Part shown: in pieces, positions 22,905-31,556 of the stretch
Position numbering within the stretch: the first letter of the stretch is position 1
Layout: every line of letters starts with the position of its first letter
From: a virus
IMG/VR virus record: IMGVR_UViG_3300036820_000624
Location: 1-41,537 of that record
Strand: one strand, 5' to 3'
Length of the DNA: 41,537 nt
The notes under the pieces: model-generated
Database searches by the model: none
Seen by the model: the letters and a program-made list of their open reading frames with translations, nothing else
What the model was told of the DNA's origin: nothing
Program-made: the position numbers and the translations under genes

Positions 22905-24164
22905 TCACGCGAACTGCCATTTACCCTGGACTTTCTTCAGCTTCTTTCCGTCCTTGGAGTAGCCTTGACCACTAAGGATGGCGTCCATCGCTTTATCGCG
23001 GGAATCTAGCTTTTTTGCGGTCATCGCCTGATCCAGAACCGCAAGCGATCCCGTTGGGGCGGAGGTGGGAGACTTCTTTACCGGAATGGCGGTCGTGGAC
23101 GTTGCCTTCAGGTGGCCATAGCGAAGACGAACCGCCTTCTCGCATGCATCCTGCGCCTTGTCATCCGTCTGTGCATTCAGGAAGCCAAGGGCATCGCCAG
23201 CGATGGTCCGTGACTTTGTATTGATCTTGTTTCCGAGAGAGGACTTGAAGACACCGTCTTCGTTCCGTGCTGACTGGAGGTACTTCCACGCATCCTCACG
23301 CAGTAGCTGATACGCTTCCGTCGAGAGGCCGAGACGCTTCTTATCCGCCGCCAAATGCTTATCGAGAGTCTGTTCGGCGTGCGAGACGACCTGATTGAAC
23401 AGGGTGGTGACTTCACCACTGAATTTCTGCTGCGCGAATGTCTCGCGCTCTTTCTCGAATGCTTCGCGCTCCGGGTCTACTGCGGGAGTGGCCTGGTTCG
23501 CCTTGGAGAGATTGTTGTACCAGTTGACGATCTTGTTCAGAATCCCGCGAGCGTCCTGGGCTTTGCCTTCGTTGAATAGCGAAACCATGGAGTCAATTGC
23601 CTCGGTGAGACCCTGACTGTCCATGAATCCGAGCGCGTGCGGGGTCACGGCTTTGGCATATGCTTGCGGGTTACTCTGTGCCAGACGATCCAAAATCGCC
23701 GGAGCCAACTTCGCCATGCCCTGGGGAGCCTGCTTAAAGATGTCGTCCAGAATCTTGGGATCACCGGCCTCCAGAAGGGAATCGACCTCCGCCATGTGCG
23801 CGGCGGAATGCTGTAGCTCTGCGATCTTCGCCACACCGCCAACTGAATCGACGGCAAGTTTGGCTTCGCGAGCCTCCTTCACTGTGGGATAGACGGATTT
23901 GTACGACTTGTTCTCGCCCAGGTATCGCTCAATCTCTTGAGCGCGCTCCGAGTGCTCCCCACCGTTCTCACGCAGCCACTTGAGGGTCTTGCGCAACGCG
24001 TCGGGATTGCGGCGGCGGTCCGCCTTACCCTGACCATCATCCTGAGATTCCGGTCCCGTGCCTGGCGCGGGGGATGCTGTACTCTCGTTGCCGGTCTCCT
24101 CGGCAGCTACTACTTCTGGTGTGCTATCGACTGGTGCGTCTAGAACTGCTGATAAATCTTCCAT
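22905..24164 (-). CDS. Scaffolding protein candidate, 419 aa
   Basis: The protein is highly charged and largely helical. It has an acidic disordered N-terminus (about 1-50), coiled-coil-like middle segments (EAFEKERETFAQQKFSGEVT; NQVVSHAEQTLDKHLAADKK) and a basic C-terminus (GYSKDGKKLKKVQGKWQFA) suited to binding the capsid protein. No cysteine-rich or catalytic motif is present. Its place between portal and major capsid genes is the standard scaffold position. AGGAGA precedes the ATG by about 10 nt. It is longer than P22-type scaffolds but in range. Confidence 0.7.
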   Translation of the reverse strand: MEDLSAVLDAPVDSTPEVVAAEETGNESTASPAPGTGPESQDDGQGKADRRRNPDALRKTLKWLRENGGEHSERAQEIERYLGENKSYKSVYPTVKEAREAKLAVDSVGGVAKIAELQHSAAHMAEVDSLLEAGDPKILDDIFKQAPQGMAKLAPAILDRLAQSNPQAYAKAVTPHALGFMDSQGLTEAIDSMVSLFNEGKAQDARGILNKIVNWYNNLSKANQATPAVDPEREAFEKERETFAQQKFSGEVTTLFNQVVSHAEQTLDKHLAADKKRLGLSTEAYQLLREDAWKYLQSARNEDGVFKSSLGNKINTKSRTIAGDALGFLNAQTDDKAQDACEKAVRLRYGHLKATSTTAIPVKKSPTSAPTGSLAVLDQAMTAKKLDSRDKAMDAILSGQGYSKDGKKLKKVQGKWQFA

Positions 24165-24177
24165 CTATTTCTGTCTC

Positions 24178-26742
24178 CTAACTCAAACTCTTGCCAACCA
24201 ACGATGTCTTCACGGTCTCCTCGGCACCGCTGGCGTTTACTCCCTTGACCTCATGAGTGACCTCATGCGGTCCCATCTGCTCGAAGTTCTTCGGGTCGGC
24301 AGGAATGCCGATCTTCTGGAGCATTAGGGCCTGTTCCTGTGGCGGCAGCTTGTCCACGGCGAGCGTGATGCTGGCCTTGGGCTCAACGGGCTGCTGATTC
24401 TGCTGGGCGAGCTTCTCCTTCGCCGCACGGTGCTCCGACCAATGCAAATGAAGGTTCTGAAAGGCGAGTTTCTCCGCAGGATTCTTTGAGTTCGCCAGTC
24501 GGCGTCCTTCAGGCGAAATCATCTTCTGGAGGCACGCTGCTTCTTCAATGCCGTCCTCCTCTGAGCCATCTCCACGGACCGGGATCGAGGATACGAGCGG
24601 CGGTAGCTGCTGGGACTGCTGTATGAGTTGCTGCACGAGAGCCAATCCATGCTGTAGCGAGGCCATCTCATTCGGGTCCACAGGCGCGGCTGTGAGTTGC
24701 CGCTGTTTCACGTCTGCCGCTCCCGCTTCCAGTTCCTTCCGCAGCGCGGCAACCTTCAGGTTGATGGCGATTACTTGCGGATTAGGTTGAGGCTTGCCGT
24801 TCAACAACAGAACGAACTCGCCTTCCTGCTTCTCCCACGACTCGGCACCGGGGATGGTCATGCCCATTCGGGCCGCGTCCTTCACCAATTTGGCGTTGGC
24901 GGGCTGCGTCATGATGGTGCTGATGAATGCGTTGTTCGGCATCTGTTGGATCATTTGCCAGACGCGCTCTTCGCGGTCAGACCACGACTCTGGGAAATTG
25001 GTGTCAGTCTCGGCGATGGTCAGGACGGAATCATCTAGTTCCGCCATTTCGACACGCAGACGGCCGAAATCTCCGATAGCGCGCTCAAATACTTTGTTCT
25101 TCGGTTGCACGCGTGCCGTCCACGACACACCCTGGCGGGTGACAGTGGAAAAGGCTTTGCAGAGTGCTGACCACGGTTCGGAGAGACGGCTGAGTGCCGA
25201 TTCGTTATCCATCTGGGCTTCACCCAGGGTGGTCTCCGTACTGCCTTCCTGACCGGAGAGCGTGATTTCTGCGCCGGTGAGCAAATCGGCCAGCGGTCCG
25301 GCGAACCACTGAATAAAGCTGGGGAGCGCAGGCTGATGAGTGGGCATCGGCATCTGCAACATCGGCTGAGTGCCTGGCGCAACCAGGCCAGACTGGAATC
25401 CTTCTACGCGACCCACGGAATTGCCGGAACTACGAATCTGGGCAACGTTGAATACTCTGTCGTCCAGGAAAACGCGGGGCACAGTGGCGGTAAAAAACTT
25501 GTTGAGAAGATCGACCCAGTTGTCGAGGTGCTGATTGGCGCCAGCGTACGCTTCGGTGATCGCACGGCGATTCTGGCCCTTACCGGTGCGGGCGTGGGCG
25601 ATGGTGAGAACTTCCTGCCATGCCTCGTTACGAGCGAAAGCAAGCTCTGTCCCGGCATACACAGCCAGACAGCCCTTGGGGAAGTTTTCCAGGTACCATT
25701 CGCGCGCTTCCGTAGAGCATGAATTGTCCCAGTACATCTTGGGCGTCAACCAACAGCGGAGAACCGTGGTGTCGTGGACGTTGCTCTGGCCCGTAGGCAA
25801 TCCGGTCTGGATGGCCAGTTTGATCGAGGCGCGGGCGATGCGGTCTAGTTCGATCTCGGCAATACCTGGACTGCCGCCCTCAATGAGTTTGGCGATCCAC
25901 GGAAAGCAGGCGCGGGCGGAAGCCGTGTCCCACTCGGTGGCAATGATTTGATAGGGAGATTCCGAGTCGTCATCGGTAGCAATCTGGGATTTGTGCTCCA
26001 GCTTGCCAAACACATCCAAGACCATCTGAATGCGTGGCCTCTTGCTGGGCTGAGTGGCTGGTGTGGTTTCCTCAGTCTCGGGGACTACATCCTCGCCATC
26101 ATCTTCGAAGCCGAAACGCTGGGCGTCGGCCACTGGGCGCATGTAGAAGGCGGACCGTTCATCGGTGCAGAATGCCCGACCGGCCTTTGCCTGCGCTGAT
26201 TTGTAGCAGGCGTCTTCCTGAATGAATAACTTGATCTTGTTTGCGGCGGCGGCAGCGGTGACAGCTTTATCGTCTTCAGTCTTTGCGGAAAACTCGGTTT
26301 TCGGGATGTCGCGGGTGAGCGCCGACACGATAATGTCGTTCTTCACTCCGATGACATTGATGTCATGGAGATTGGCTCCGTACATTCCGCCGAAGATTCC
26401 CTGGGGGCTGTTTTGATAGGCGATACCCCACCCACCACCCTTACGGGGTACCAGGCGATGGAATCCGCGGTCCATCAATTGCAGCTTCCAGGCCTGCTCT
26501 ACTTCCAGACGGCGGCCCATGGATTCACGCTGGCAGGCGGCCACGACCATAGCGCGGAGGTTCTCCGCCAGCTTCAGGTCGCCATCGACGGCGTCCAGGT
26601 CTTCCTTCGTCAGTTCTTTTTGGTCGCTGACATCGAACGGGGCATACATCCCCAGGGGAGTTGATTCACGGGTCGGCTCGGTAGAACCACCTTCTTCTCC
26701 GGTTTCTATGTCCGCATCAGCAAGCTGCGTCTCTTCAATCAC
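24178..26742 (-). CDS. Portal protein, 854 aa
   Basis: The protein is a large podovirus-type portal. A charged N-terminus leads into a wing/stem region (VVAACQRESMGRRLEVEQAW; NSPQGIFGGMYGANLHDINV). A central part follows with NRRAITEAYAGANQHLDNWV and the crown-side helix near LTGAEITLSGQEGSTETTLG, a pattern (SGxE...TLGE) often seen in portals. A long Gln-rich helical C-terminus (LALVQQLIQQSQQLP) would form the barrel. Length and order between terminase and scaffold agree. The start is GTG 26742, overlapping the previous stop (TAGTG). The ring forms the DNA channel and the docking site for the terminase. Confidence 0.87.
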   Translation of the reverse strand: MIEETQLADADIETGEEGGSTEPTRESTPLGMYAPFDVSDQKELTKEDLDAVDGDLKLAENLRAMVVAACQRESMGRRLEVEQAWKLQLMDRGFHRLVPRKGGGWGIAYQNSPQGIFGGMYGANLHDINVIGVKNDIIVSALTRDIPKTEFSAKTEDDKAVTAAAAANKIKLFIQEDACYKSAQAKAGRAFCTDERSAFYMRPVADAQRFGFEDDGEDVVPETEETTPATQPSKRPRIQMVLDVFGKLEHKSQIATDDDSESPYQIIATEWDTASARACFPWIAKLIEGGSPGIAEIELDRIARASIKLAIQTGLPTGQSNVHDTTVLRCWLTPKMYWDNSCSTEAREWYLENFPKGCLAVYAGTELAFARNEAWQEVLTIAHARTGKGQNRRAITEAYAGANQHLDNWVDLLNKFFTATVPRVFLDDRVFNVAQIRSSGNSVGRVEGFQSGLVAPGTQPMLQMPMPTHQPALPSFIQWFAGPLADLLTGAEITLSGQEGSTETTLGEAQMDNESALSRLSEPWSALCKAFSTVTRQGVSWTARVQPKNKVFERAIGDFGRLRVEMAELDDSVLTIAETDTNFPESWSDREERVWQMIQQMPNNAFISTIMTQPANAKLVKDAARMGMTIPGAESWEKQEGEFVLLLNGKPQPNPQVIAINLKVAALRKELEAGAADVKQRQLTAAPVDPNEMASLQHGLALVQQLIQQSQQLPPLVSSIPVRGDGSEEDGIEEAACLQKMISPEGRRLANSKNPAEKLAFQNLHLHWSEHRAAKEKLAQQNQQPVEPKASITLAVDKLPPQEQALMLQKIGIPADPKNFEQMGPHEVTHEVKGVNASGAEETVKTSLVGKSLS

Positions 26743-26960
26743 TACTTTTTCTTCTTCATTGCCTTGAAGCCTTCGGCGCTAATGGCACGACGGCGTTCCA
26801 GCGGGTCGGAGGAGTGCTCTGCCTCTTCAAGGCGAGACTCGGGAATCGTTTTGTCGAGAGGAATATTGAGCATCTCGTGCAGAGCGCCTGGCTGCACGCT
26901 GAAGCTGCCCTTCTTACCCAGGTCCACGTCTTCGGCCTTGCGACGCTTGGTTCCGTACAT
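26742..26960 (-). CDS. Small phage protein of the terminase-portal interval, 72 aa
   Basis: This is a basic, hydrophilic protein: MYGTKRRKAEDVDLGKKG at the start and FKAMKKKK at the end. It has no cysteine, membrane segment or recognised domain. Its start overlaps the previous stop (TGATG) and its stop overlaps the portal GTG (TAGTG), so it is firmly embedded in a translationally coupled chain. The function is unknown. Confidence 0.7.
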   Translation of the reverse strand: MYGTKRRKAEDVDLGKKGSFSVQPGALHEMLNIPLDKTIPESRLEEAEHSSDPLERRRAISAEGFKAMKKKK

Positions 26961-27337
26961 CAGTACTCGCCCTCGTCGCCCGGATCTTCCATAGGCTGTT
27001 CATCGCCCTCGTCAGGCCCGGCAAGCTCGCGAGCGGTGTCGTGTGCTTCGCTCTTGGAGGAGTGCACAGAGTGGTGTTCATGACCGTCTTCGTGCGAGGA
27101 GTGAACGTGGTGTTCATCGGGGCGGTGCTCAATGCGAACTTCGTGAGCGGGGCCGTGCTCGGCCACAACCGCTGCCGCATCGGGAGATTCGTCATCTTCC
27201 TGGCCAGGGGCCTGAAGCATGGTTTCCGGGGTCTTGGTGGTTTGGTTCATCTTGGCGCGCAATCCGCGATCATGCGCGTTGCGCCGAGAAGCCATGCTGA
27301 ATTTGCGACTGGGGTCTAGGGTGGATTCAAATGCCAT
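26960..27337 (-). CDS. His/Asp/Glu-rich small protein, 125 aa
   Basis: The N-terminal 30 residues are basic (FESTLDPSRKFSMASRRNAH). The rest is acidic and very rich in histidine (EHRPDEHHVHSSHEDGHEHH), suggesting disorder and possible divalent metal binding. ATG 27337 (MAFEST) was preferred over an in-frame start 11 codons upstream because AGAGG lies before it and it leaves a clean 29-nt gap after the coiled-coil gene. The stop overlaps the next start (TGATG). No family is recognised. A role in head assembly is possible from position only. Confidence 0.62.
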   Translation of the reverse strand: MAFESTLDPSRKFSMASRRNAHDRGLRAKMNQTTKTPETMLQAPGQEDDESPDAAAVVAEHGPAHEVRIEHRPDEHHVHSSHEDGHEHHSVHSSKSEAHDTARELAGPDEGDEQPMEDPGDEGEY

Positions 27338-27366
27338 TTGTGGTGCCTCTTTATGGAGCGAAAAGC

Positions 27367-27843
27367 TCAAATAGTGGTCTGAGTTCCCATCTCCGGTGGA
27401 GGAACGGGCTGCGCTGGCAGGCTCATCTCATCAATCTGCTGGCGCAGAATCGAGGTCCAATCAGTGGGGTCCTCTACTGCTACGGGCTGGGAGGGGCGAA
27501 GTCGTTCCTGGTTCCGCTGATGCAACTCCGCATTGAGTTCGCGCTGTTCCAACTCCAAAACAGCAATCCGCGAAGTCTGCCAGCCGATGAGGGTTTGTTT
27601 CTCTCCTAGGAGAGCGTCAAAGTGCGCACGAGCCTGAGCGACGTGGTCGGCGGCGGAAGTGCGAACGTTCTCCAGCAGTTCGCGGCTGAGTTCTAGTTCG
27701 CGCTGCTGGTGCTCCTGCTCTACTTCGAGCCGATACTCGATGGTGTTTTCGGTCTGCTCATGCAGACGTTGTTCGGTCTCGGCAATCGCTGCCCTTACAG
27801 CAGAAGCAATCGCCTGATTGAATGTGGTTTTCGTAATGAACAT
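27367..27843 (-). CDS. Coiled-coil phage protein, 158 aa
   Basis: The protein is almost entirely helical and charged, with long heptad-like stretches (RLHEQTENTIEYRLEVEQEH; LIGWQTSRIAVLELEQRELN) and a Pro-rich C-terminal 30 residues. There is no catalytic motif. AGGAG precedes the ATG. It lies immediately after the large terminase gene and before the portal, an interval that often encodes small packaging or scaffold helpers in podoviruses. The role is inferred from position. Confidence 0.62.
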   Translation of the reverse strand: MFITKTTFNQAIASAVRAAIAETEQRLHEQTENTIEYRLEVEQEHQQRELELSRELLENVRTSAADHVAQARAHFDALLGEKQTLIGWQTSRIAVLELEQRELNAELHQRNQERLRPSQPVAVEDPTDWTSILRQQIDEMSLPAQPVPPPEMGTQTTI

Positions 27844-27852
27844 CTATTTCTC

Positions 27853-29520
27853 CTAGCTCCTGGCCTCTCTGAGCCAATCGGGGCGGTTATCTTCATCCAG
27901 GCTGGATAGCCAGTCGGGACGGGAATCTTCGGCAACCACGCGGTCACGGTCTAGCGTGGCTTTGAGTTGTTGAAGGTGGCGGATGAACGGGTCATCAATC
28001 GCCTTGAGTCGTTCACGCAGTGCAACCTGCTCTTTGCTCTCCAGGTCTTTACCGGCGAGTTGCCCGAACAGGCCCAGGCTGAATCCGTCGTAGACGTCGT
28101 CAGCTTTGGTTTCCTGTTTGAGAACGTCCTCAATGTTTTTCTCGTTTCGGATCAACTGAGGAATGGCGTCGATCACCTGGGGACAGGTATCGAGAACCAC
28201 GAGTCCACACGTTTTGAGCGCGTCGTACAGCAGAGTGGCGCGGCCTACACGGTCGCGAGTTCCCTGACGGGCAGCCGGCAACCCCAATCCTGTGAGGTAA
28301 CCAGACATCACCATGGCGGGAGACTGCCGCTCCATCTGGAGGGCGAACTTTTCGTGTGAGAAGTAAATCGTGTCCAGAGTGCCGGACTGCTTCTGCACGT
28401 CATCTGTGGCACCGGGCAATCCCATTCGCGTGAGTGAAGAGATTGTGTTGGCAAGAGCGCGATAATCCTTGCCCTTGTCCACGTACTCCCGGTAGACGAC
28501 AATCTTCTGCTTGTAATCGCCACTGGGCTGCTTCACCAGGGCCAGCGTCATCCAGACCGCCGCACCAAAGTGAACACGTCCCCAGTCCCAACCCAGCCAA
28601 CGCGGCTGCCACGGCTGCCAGATAACGGACGATTCGATCTCTTCCTGCCGGAGAACATGCACTCCTTGGTCCCAGCAGTCGTAATACTGACCAGAAAGCG
28701 CGTCCATCTCTCCATAGAGGTAGCGATCGCGCTTGTCTTTGGGCATTGCCTCCAGACGCCGAATCAGTCCGAGGTCGCGTGCCAGGTGGATGGGATTGTC
28801 CAGTACGGTGCTGTGGACGTAGTCGTAATCGAAGGGGTTGTAGACGCAGACGGCCTTCCCGGCATTTAGCGTCCAGAACGAACCATCGTGGGAGCGTTTG
28901 GCTTCTGGCTCAATGTTCCAGGGCTTCTTCTTTACGAACACATCGCGGTAGTATCCCCAGAACGGTCCCACAGGGTTGGTGCACAGCAGCATGATGGGCG
29001 TGGGGAACTGGTCTCGGTGGTCAGGCTTGCACTCACGGTTCACCTGGTTACGGGACCGCATGAACTGGTAGCCCTCGGGAGAAATCTGAGAGCATTCGTC
29101 AATGACGATGACCACATAACGAGCAGATAGATACTGCTGGAGGTCCGCCTCGTTCTGGTTGGCCATGTACCCGAATTGCAGCCGGGAACCGTTGTGCTTG
29201 AACTCCGCGAAATACTTGCTGCCGTTCCAGGTGTAGAGGTCTTCGGGGATGAACTCCTTGAAGTCCAGGATGGAAGACTTTTCCAGGTCAGTGAGCGACT
29301 TGCGCAAGAAGAGCGCATGGCAGCCGTCATAGCGCAGGAGATAGTTCTGCACGACCTCCATGAGCGCGTCCGAGGACTTGGAGGAGCCGGTACCACCGAC
29401 TCTCATACGCTGGGAGGCACGGGAGCGGCGCAGGACGACATTCTTCGGAGTCGGGGTCCAAAGTTTGTGCGGGTCTAATGTTCCATCGGCGGAAAGGACG
29501 TCACTGAGTAGGCGCGGCAC
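27853..29520 (-). CDS. terL: Terminase large subunit, 555 aa
   Basis: This is the DNA-packaging motor ATPase and nuclease. Walker A is VGGTGSSKSS (residues 41-50; Ser replaces the usual Gly before Lys). Walker B is VVIVIDE (136-142). The coupling motif is LLCTNP (178-183). The nuclease domain begins at WLGWDWG with Asp312 and has acidic partners near the C-terminus in KADDVYDGF (Asp474/475). The C-terminus carries a short duplicated motif, RPDWLSSL and RPDWLREA. The start is GTG 29520, 18-20 nt inside the end of the preceding 53-aa gene. The small subunit lies 2.5 kb upstream, separated by accessory genes. Confidence 0.96.
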   Translation of the reverse strand: MPRLLSDVLSADGTLDPHKLWTPTPKNVVLRRSRASQRMRVGGTGSSKSSDALMEVVQNYLLRYDGCHALFLRKSLTDLEKSSILDFKEFIPEDLYTWNGSKYFAEFKHNGSRLQFGYMANQNEADLQQYLSARYVVIVIDECSQISPEGYQFMRSRNQVNRECKPDHRDQFPTPIMLLCTNPVGPFWGYYRDVFVKKKPWNIEPEAKRSHDGSFWTLNAGKAVCVYNPFDYDYVHSTVLDNPIHLARDLGLIRRLEAMPKDKRDRYLYGEMDALSGQYYDCWDQGVHVLRQEEIESSVIWQPWQPRWLGWDWGRVHFGAAVWMTLALVKQPSGDYKQKIVVYREYVDKGKDYRALANTISSLTRMGLPGATDDVQKQSGTLDTIYFSHEKFALQMERQSPAMVMSGYLTGLGLPAARQGTRDRVGRATLLYDALKTCGLVVLDTCPQVIDAIPQLIRNEKNIEDVLKQETKADDVYDGFSLGLFGQLAGKDLESKEQVALRERLKAIDDPFIRHLQQLKATLDRDRVVAEDSRPDWLSSLDEDNRPDWLREARS

Positions 29521-29662
29521 TCGGAACTTCCATTACGTCGGGCGGGAACCCATACAGGGTGATGAACTCTTCTCTGGTGAGCACAGCCCGGTCCCAGGCA
29601 ATCTGGGATAGACGGGAGGGATTCACTGGAACAGAGAATGGGGCGCTGGAGAGGTACTTCAT
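29501..29662 (-). CDS. Small phage protein upstream of large terminase, 53 aa
   Basis: The sequence begins MKYLSSAPFSVPVNPSRLSQ and continues with TREEFITLYGFPPDV. It is a compact protein with a conserved-looking Y-G-x-P-P-D block and no cysteine. The ATG overlaps the stop of the YodC-like gene (TGATG), and the 3' end overlaps the terminase GTG by 20 nt, so translation is coupled on both sides. It may help regulate terminase translation or act as a packaging accessory. I do not recognise a named family. Confidence 0.65.
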   Translation of the reverse strand: MKYLSSAPFSVPVNPSRLSQIAWDRAVLTREEFITLYGFPPDVMEVPSAAPTQ

Positions 29663-29823
29663 CACTGATCTACTCGCAGAGCGACAACGGCAATTCGCAG
29701 GGTCTGTAGTTCGCCGTCAGCAAACCAAACGCAATGGGCATCCGAATCGATGACCTCTGCAACCGTCATGAGCGGGCCGCCAGATGCAAGCCGCACAAGG
29801 TCTCCAGGGTTGAGTGAATTCAT
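29662..29823 (-). CDS. YodC/DUF2158-like small protein, 53 aa
   Basis: The sequence is a short SH3-like barrel pattern: NPGDLVRLASGGPLMTV, then HCVWFADGEL and a final strand. This is the signature of the DUF2158 (YodC) family, whose function is unknown; members occur in phages and bacterial genomes. ATG 29823 was chosen because AGGAG lies 9-10 nt upstream and the start overlaps the stop of the zinc micro-ORF (ATGA). Its stop overlaps the next start (TGATG). Confidence 0.7.
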   Translation of the reverse strand: MNSLNPGDLVRLASGGPLMTVAEVIDSDAHCVWFADGELQTLRIAVVALRVDQ

Positions 29824-29897
29824 GGGGTGTGTCTCCTGGGAGGTCTGCAACAGCAGCACGCGATACGGGATTGTCCGCAATAGGGGCAGCGGTCCAT
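29820..29897 (-). CDS. Cys-rich micro-protein (zinc-knuckle candidate), 25 aa
   Basis: ATG 29897 opens MDRCPYCGQSRIACCCC followed by a Pro/Arg-rich tail and TGA at 29822-29820. C-P-Y-C with a CCCC cluster six residues later can supply two C-x2-C pairs. AGGAG lies about 10 nt before the ATG. The stop overlaps the next start as ATGA, the same coupling used along this operon, which argues for real translation despite the length. It may serve as a leader for the next gene. Confidence 0.5.
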   Translation of the reverse strand: MDRCPYCGQSRIACCCCRPPRRHTP

Positions 29898-29931
29898 GCA
29901 GATATGTCTCCTACTAGAGGGGCAGATAGTG

Positions 29932-29965
29932 TGAAAACAAGAAAGCCCCCATCCGGCGGGGAGGC
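29932..29965 (-). terminator. Candidate intrinsic terminator on the minus strand
   Basis: On the minus strand GCC-T-CCCC pairs with GGGGGC (one bulged T, 7-nt loop) and is followed by TTTCTTGTTTTC. It would stop leftward transcription from the small terminase/secreted-protein segment before the main virion block. That in turn implies a promoter downstream of 29932 for the block; I see no convincing one. Confidence 0.5.
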
Positions 29966-30003
29966 CTCATTTAAAATGGGAGCCGTTCGGAAGGGGTCAG
30001 CTG

Positions 30004-30933
30004 GTGACGAAAGGCAAGTTCTTCGGTGTGGGTTTTGCCCTCATCGCCCTTGGGCTGGGAATGCTGGGGGTTATCTATCCTGACGACTTCAAGCCATGGG
30101 GAGAGTTCTTCATCGGGGTGACCTCATTCGGCTTTGCCATATGTGTTGTGACCCTTTGCTTCTGGCTTCTGGAGTTAATTCTCGACGCTTCAAAAAAGGC
30201 TCCGGGGGTGCCACTCACACCGCCGTCTCCCGCACAAGGTCCGAAGGCAGAAGCGAAAAGCGAGACTGGGCACATTGAACAGAAGAACATCGGCGCTCAC
30301 GCCGTCGGGAACGAGTTTCATCTGCACGTGGCTCCGCCCGATACCCCGATCCCGACATCTCGCATACCGGCCCGAAGTGTGATGCCAGTGCCGAGCTTCG
30401 AGATCCAACTCACCCATGCAAATGTGGTCGTGGAAAGCACCATGGTCAGATACCAAGAGCCTGGCGAAACTAATGGGGAGAAATGCCTGGTGCTCCAGGT
30501 CATGAACAAGGCTGCCGCAAAGGGACAGCAAACCCGTGCTGCCCGTTGCGTCTTTGCGACTCTGGAATTTGAATTAGGTTCGAGGAGAACAACCGTGAAC
30601 AGGGCTTGTTGGGTGGGAGAGGAATCAAACGAAATTTCCATCGATATCTCTGAGATGGAGTTTGTTCTTGTCGGCCTTCCTAAGAGCGAGGAATGGGTGA
30701 CCTACCACAATTCCAATCGAGTCAACCCGCGCGTGCGCGAACATTGGGATTCTCCCGATGAACTTGCAAAGCGGACTATTGCCTGGGGCAGGCACTCTGC
30801 TTACACGGTCGACATCAAGATCATCTCCAATGACAACGGACCCACGCTTGGCCAGACTCTTGCTCATAGGCAATTCATGCTTGAGAGGCATGAAGTCGGG
30901 TACAGGGCGAAAATGCTAGCTGAGACTGAATGA
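30004..30933 (+). CDS. Two-helix membrane protein, opposite-strand accessory gene, 309 aa
   Basis: Two membrane helices lie at residues about 6-25 (FGVGFALIALGLGMLGVIY) and 34-60 (FFIGVTSFGFAICVVTLCFW). A Pro-rich linker and a soluble domain of about 190 residues follow, with alternating strands (FEIQLTHANVVVESTMVRY; CVFATLEFELGSRRTTV; ISIDISEMEFVLVG). I do not recognise the domain. The start is GTG 30004, with AAGGGG upstream. It faces against its neighbours between the small and large terminase genes, so it is probably cargo with its own promoter. A membrane-anchored sensor or exclusion protein is a guess. Confidence 0.66.
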   Translation: MTKGKFFGVGFALIALGLGMLGVIYPDDFKPWGEFFIGVTSFGFAICVVTLCFWLLELILDASKKAPGVPLTPPSPAQGPKAEAKSETGHIEQKNIGAHAVGNEFHLHVAPPDTPIPTSRIPARSVMPVPSFEIQLTHANVVVESTMVRYQEPGETNGEKCLVLQVMNKAAAKGQQTRAARCVFATLEFELGSRRTTVNRACWVGEESNEISIDISEMEFVLVGLPKSEEWVTYHNSNRVNPRVREHWDSPDELAKRTIAWGRHSAYTVDIKIISNDNGPTLGQTLAHRQFMLERHEVGYRAKMLAETE

Positions 30934-30992
30934 GGGTTCACCCAAGGCCGGAGGCTAGGGGTGTGGTGAATCTGTGTGTTGGTGAGTTGCGG

Positions 30993-31556
30993 TTAGCGGT
31001 TGAGCCAGTATTTTAGCCAATCGCTCGGCAGGCTGTGATTCGGCCACGGCTGAAGGTACCGCCCTTGACCTGCTTCACTCTGCCTGAACCTAGAAGGAGG
31101 AGGACCCTGCATTGCCTGAACATTCCAGGATCGAGGGTACTTTGTTGCGCCACATGCGGTACGCAGTCCGCTCTGAGCCACATCGAAGTTATGGCCAGTG
31201 GCAGGAGAGTAGGATTTTCGGTTCGCAGCGGGAACAGCAATATGGACGCTGCATGTAGTCGCACTGCAAACAGCCGAAGATTTAAAGAAGAAATTCTGGG
31301 TTCCCGCTACCTTGTGGTAGTTGGGGCTGCAATCTGTTGAGCCGACCTTAATTGGCTCTGCTCCGGCTCTAATTTGAAGGAAATATGCGTCGGCAGATGT
31401 GATGGGCTTCCACTCGTAAGTGCTCCAAGGATCTGAAGTCACCCCTTTGGGCGAAACGGGTACTGGTGTGGAAAGGCCCTGACCGAAACAGCCGACAGAG
31501 AGACAGAAGATTCCGATTCGTACTGCAACTCTAGTGGCAAATCTGCGACGACGCAT
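30993..31556 (-). CDS. Secreted protein with Ig/Fn3-like domain, 187 aa
   Basis: A basic N-terminus (MRRRRFATR) and hydrophobic core (VAVRIGIFCLSVGCFGQG) form a signal peptide. L-S-V-G-C could be a weak lipobox, so the protein may be a lipoprotein. The mature part begins TPVPVSPKGVTSDPWSTYEW and contains ADAYFLQIRAG, the opening strands of many Fn3/Ig-like secreted domains. Several cysteines (CSP, CSATTC, CGA) could form disulphides. AGGAG lies about 8 nt before the ATG. The gene sits between the terminase subunit genes in the same direction, and it is more likely cargo than virion. The function is unknown. Confidence 0.62.
   Translation of the reverse strand: MRRRRFATRVAVRIGIFCLSVGCFGQGLSTPVPVSPKGVTSDPWSTYEWKPITSADAYFLQIRAGAEPIKVGSTDCSPNYHKVAGTQNFFFKSSAVCSATTCSVHIAVPAANRKSYSPATGHNFDVAQSGLRTACGATKYPRSWNVQAMQGPPPSRFRQSEAGQGRYLQPWPNHSLPSDWLKYWLNR

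Noticed and set aside
22855-22905. Possible tRNA 3' half (ggtcggtagttcaaa)
   Set aside because: The T-arm does not pair and no D-arm or acceptor stem is found; the hairpins are better read as a capsid leader.
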